From assembly GCA_028292785.1 (NCBI GenBank), contig JAQGLQ010000314.1, positions 1 to 5,624 of the forward strand: a stretch of 5,624 bases of DNA. Reading direction: 5' to 3'. This stretch comes from Noviherbaspirillum sp. GTDB lineage: Bacteria > Pseudomonadota > Gammaproteobacteria > Burkholderiales > Burkholderiaceae. Made by a program: the position numbers and the translations under genes. The notes under the pieces are model-generated. The model had not been told where the DNA came from. It saw only the letters and a program-made list of their open reading frames with translations, and did no database searches. Below are positions 4,650 to 5,624 of the stretch, piece after piece. Each line of letters begins with the position of its first letter. Positions within the stretch are counted from its first letter, which is position 1.

Positions 4650-5478
4650 TGCGCACCTCGCGCAGGCTCTTGTCATGCATGCCCCGGCTCGCGTTGGCGA
4701 TCACCGCCGGCAGTTCGCTGTCCTGCAGCGCGAACGAGGCGGTCTCGCGCTTGAGCTTGAATGCGCGGTCGACCAGGTAGTTCGGATTGGCGATGTGCAG
4801 GTCTTCCGGCACGCGCTGTCCGTTGGCGACGTAATACAGGTTCAGCTTGCGGCGGATCACCACGTCGAGCACGTTGCCGATGGTGGCGGCTTCATCGAGC
4901 TTGGTCATGATGCAGCCGGCCAGTCCGTCGCCGATGTAGGAACGCACGACTTCATTCAGCGTTTCGCCGGTCGAGGTGGCGGACAGGCACAGCAGGCGCT
5001 TGACCGGGGTCTGCGCGCCCGACAGCATGGCCACCTGTTCGGCCACCATCTTGTCGCGCTGGCCCATGCCGATGGTGTCGATCAGCACGGTGTGCTTGCC
5101 CTTGAGTTCTTCCAGCGCGATGCGCAGGTCGGATTCATCCTTCACCGAATGCACCATCACGCCGAGGATCTTGCCGTAGATGCGCAGCTGCTCGAAAGCG
5201 CCGATACGATAGCCGTCGGTGGTGATCAGCGCCAGCTTGCTGGCGCCGTGGCGCATCACGCAGCGCGCCGCGAGCTTGGCGGTGGTGGTGGTCTTGCCGA
5301 CCCCGGTCGGGCCGACCAGCGCGAACACTCCGCCTTTTTCGAGCAGTTCGCTTTCGTTGGCCATCGCGTTGAGGTTGCGGGCGAGGATCGACTTGATCCA
5401 GTTCATGCTGGCGGCGGCATCGCCGGCCGGCAGCTTCTCTGTCAGGTAGCGCGCCAGGCTGGCGCTGAAGCCGGCCGC
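4642..5478 (-). CDS. flhF: FlhF, C-terminal SRP-type GTPase part; 5' side cut by an inversion junction
   Basis: FlhF is a polar SRP-like GTPase that decides where flagella are built. The visible 278 residues hold the end of the N-domain (GFSASLARYLTEKLPAGD) and a complete G domain. G1 is GPTGVGKTTTTAK (encoded at about 5275-5313). G2 lies in TTDGYRIGAFEQLR, G3 is DTIGMGQRD, G4 is TKLDEAATIG, and the closing part is VANGQRVPEDLHIANP. All nucleotide-binding motifs look intact. The stop TAA at 4642-4644 overlaps the flhG start. Upstream of about 5478 the frame stays open to the window edge, with an ATG at 5598, but that stretch is not FlhF: it reads antisense through a FlhF segment lying in the opposite orientation. 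The usual N-terminal region is not joined to this part here. If only this piece were translated, ATG 5406 (MNWIKS) could serve, although I see no good binding site. Confidence 0.92.
   Translation of the reverse strand, partial: AAGFSASLARYLTEKLPAGDAAASMNWIKSILARNLNAMANESELLEKGGVFALVGPTGVGKTTTTAKLAARCVMRHGASKLALITTDGYRIGAFEQLRIYGKILGVMVHSVKDESDLRIALEELKGKHTVLIDTIGMGQRDKMVAEQVAMLSGAQTPVKRLLCLSATSTGETLNEVVRSYIGDGLAGCIMTKLDEAATIGNVLDVVIRRKLNLYYVANGQRVPEDLHIANPNYLVDRAFKLKRETASFALQDSELPAVIANASRGMHDKSLREVRIG
4654..4659 (-). promoter_or_regulatory. ribosome binding site that sets the flhG TTG start
   Basis: Minus-strand GAGGTG lies four bases before the TTG at 4649, inside the last codons of flhF. 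It supports the TTG over the upstream ATG at 4676 and implies translation of flhG coupled to the end of flhF. Confidence 0.7.
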
Positions 5479-5624
5479 GCCGCAAGCCGCCCCGGCGCCG
5501 GTGGCGCGCCCGCTGGAAACGCCCGCCATCGACATCGCCGAAGAGATGAACGCGATCCGCGCGCAGCTGATGGGCGAGATCAAGTCGATGCGCGGCATGC
5601 TCGAGGAGCAGCTGGCCGAGATCG
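5477..5624 (+). pseudogene. flhF: inverted FlhF middle segment (linker and start of N-domain), continues past the window
   Basis: Read on the + strand, frame from 5477, this gives an Ala/Pro-rich linker (APQAAPAPVARPLETPAID, from about 5477) followed by AEEMNAIRAQLMGEIKSMRG and MLEEQLAEI up to the edge. The pattern xxLxxEIKxMRxMLEEQL is a hallmark of FlhF between its proline-rich linker and its NG domain, where it is normally followed by an AWG motif and then by LLxxGFSxxLAR. The GFSASLAR part lies directly to the left, but on the minus strand. So two pieces of the same gene meet in opposite orientations, and the piece that should come first has been turned round. The exact left edge is uncertain (5470-5482), because GCCGGCCGC can be read as part of either piece. 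It is not an independent gene: no start codon or binding site precedes it. Confidence 0.82.

Noticed and set aside
4650..4676. ATG 4676 as the flhG start
   Set aside because: It would add MTRACARCA, unlike FlhG N-termini, whereas the TTG at 4649 has a well-placed GAGGTG and gives the conserved DQAxxLR helix at the usual position.
3786..4754. 322-codon plus-strand open frame across flhG
   Set aside because: It is antisense to flhG, rich in Arg/His/Ala as expected of a shadow frame; FlhG on the other strand has clear family motifs.
5479..5598. N-terminal 40 residues of the minus-strand frame starting at ATG 5598, as the FlhF N-terminus
   Set aside because: They do not resemble FlhF, whereas the other strand of the same bases encodes a clear FlhF segment. 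The stretch is the antisense of an inverted piece.

Overview
The window is a piece of a flagellar gene cluster from a GC-rich betaproteobacterium. Gene order (flhF, flhG, fliA, then a motC/motD-type stator pair, beside flgM and flgN) and protein character point to Burkholderiales, plausibly Oxalobacteraceae-like; the family level is inference.

Layout. Positions 1-272 hold the 3' end of an unidentified gene on the + strand. Directly after it lies a 269-bp palindromic, MITE-like element (273-541) with perfect 31-bp inverted ends and a TAA target duplication. A near-perfect sigma-28 promoter (542-568) follows, then flgM (616-918, anti-sigma-28) and flgN (923-1387, export chaperone). A 94-bp convergent gap separates these from a minus-strand operon that reads from the right: flhF 3' part (4642-5478), flhG (3825-4649), fliA (3031-3762), motC (2312-3049) and motD (1482-2261). 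Several of its junctions overlap (flhF/flhG 8 bp, fliA/motC 19 bp), which suggests translational coupling.

How the genes work together. FlhF (SRP-type GTPase) and FlhG (MinD-like partner) set the place and number of flagella. FliA is sigma-28, which transcribes late flagellar genes. FlgM holds FliA inactive until it is exported through the finished hook-basal body. FlgN escorts the hook-filament junction proteins. MotC and MotD form a proton-driven stator. The FliA-type promoter in front of flgM closes the usual autoregulatory loop.

Three things stand out. (1) The MITE-like element landed in a TAA that served both as the stop codon of the upstream gene and as the start of the flgM -35 box; the 3-bp target duplication restored both. 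(2) The last ~150 bases (about 5477-5624) encode a typical FlhF middle segment in the opposite orientation to the rest of flhF, so flhF carries an inversion junction near 5470-5482: an invertible switch, a disrupting rearrangement, or an assembly or amplification chimera. (3) FlhG keeps the FlhF-activating N-terminus but has lost the glycines and signature lysine of its Walker A motif.
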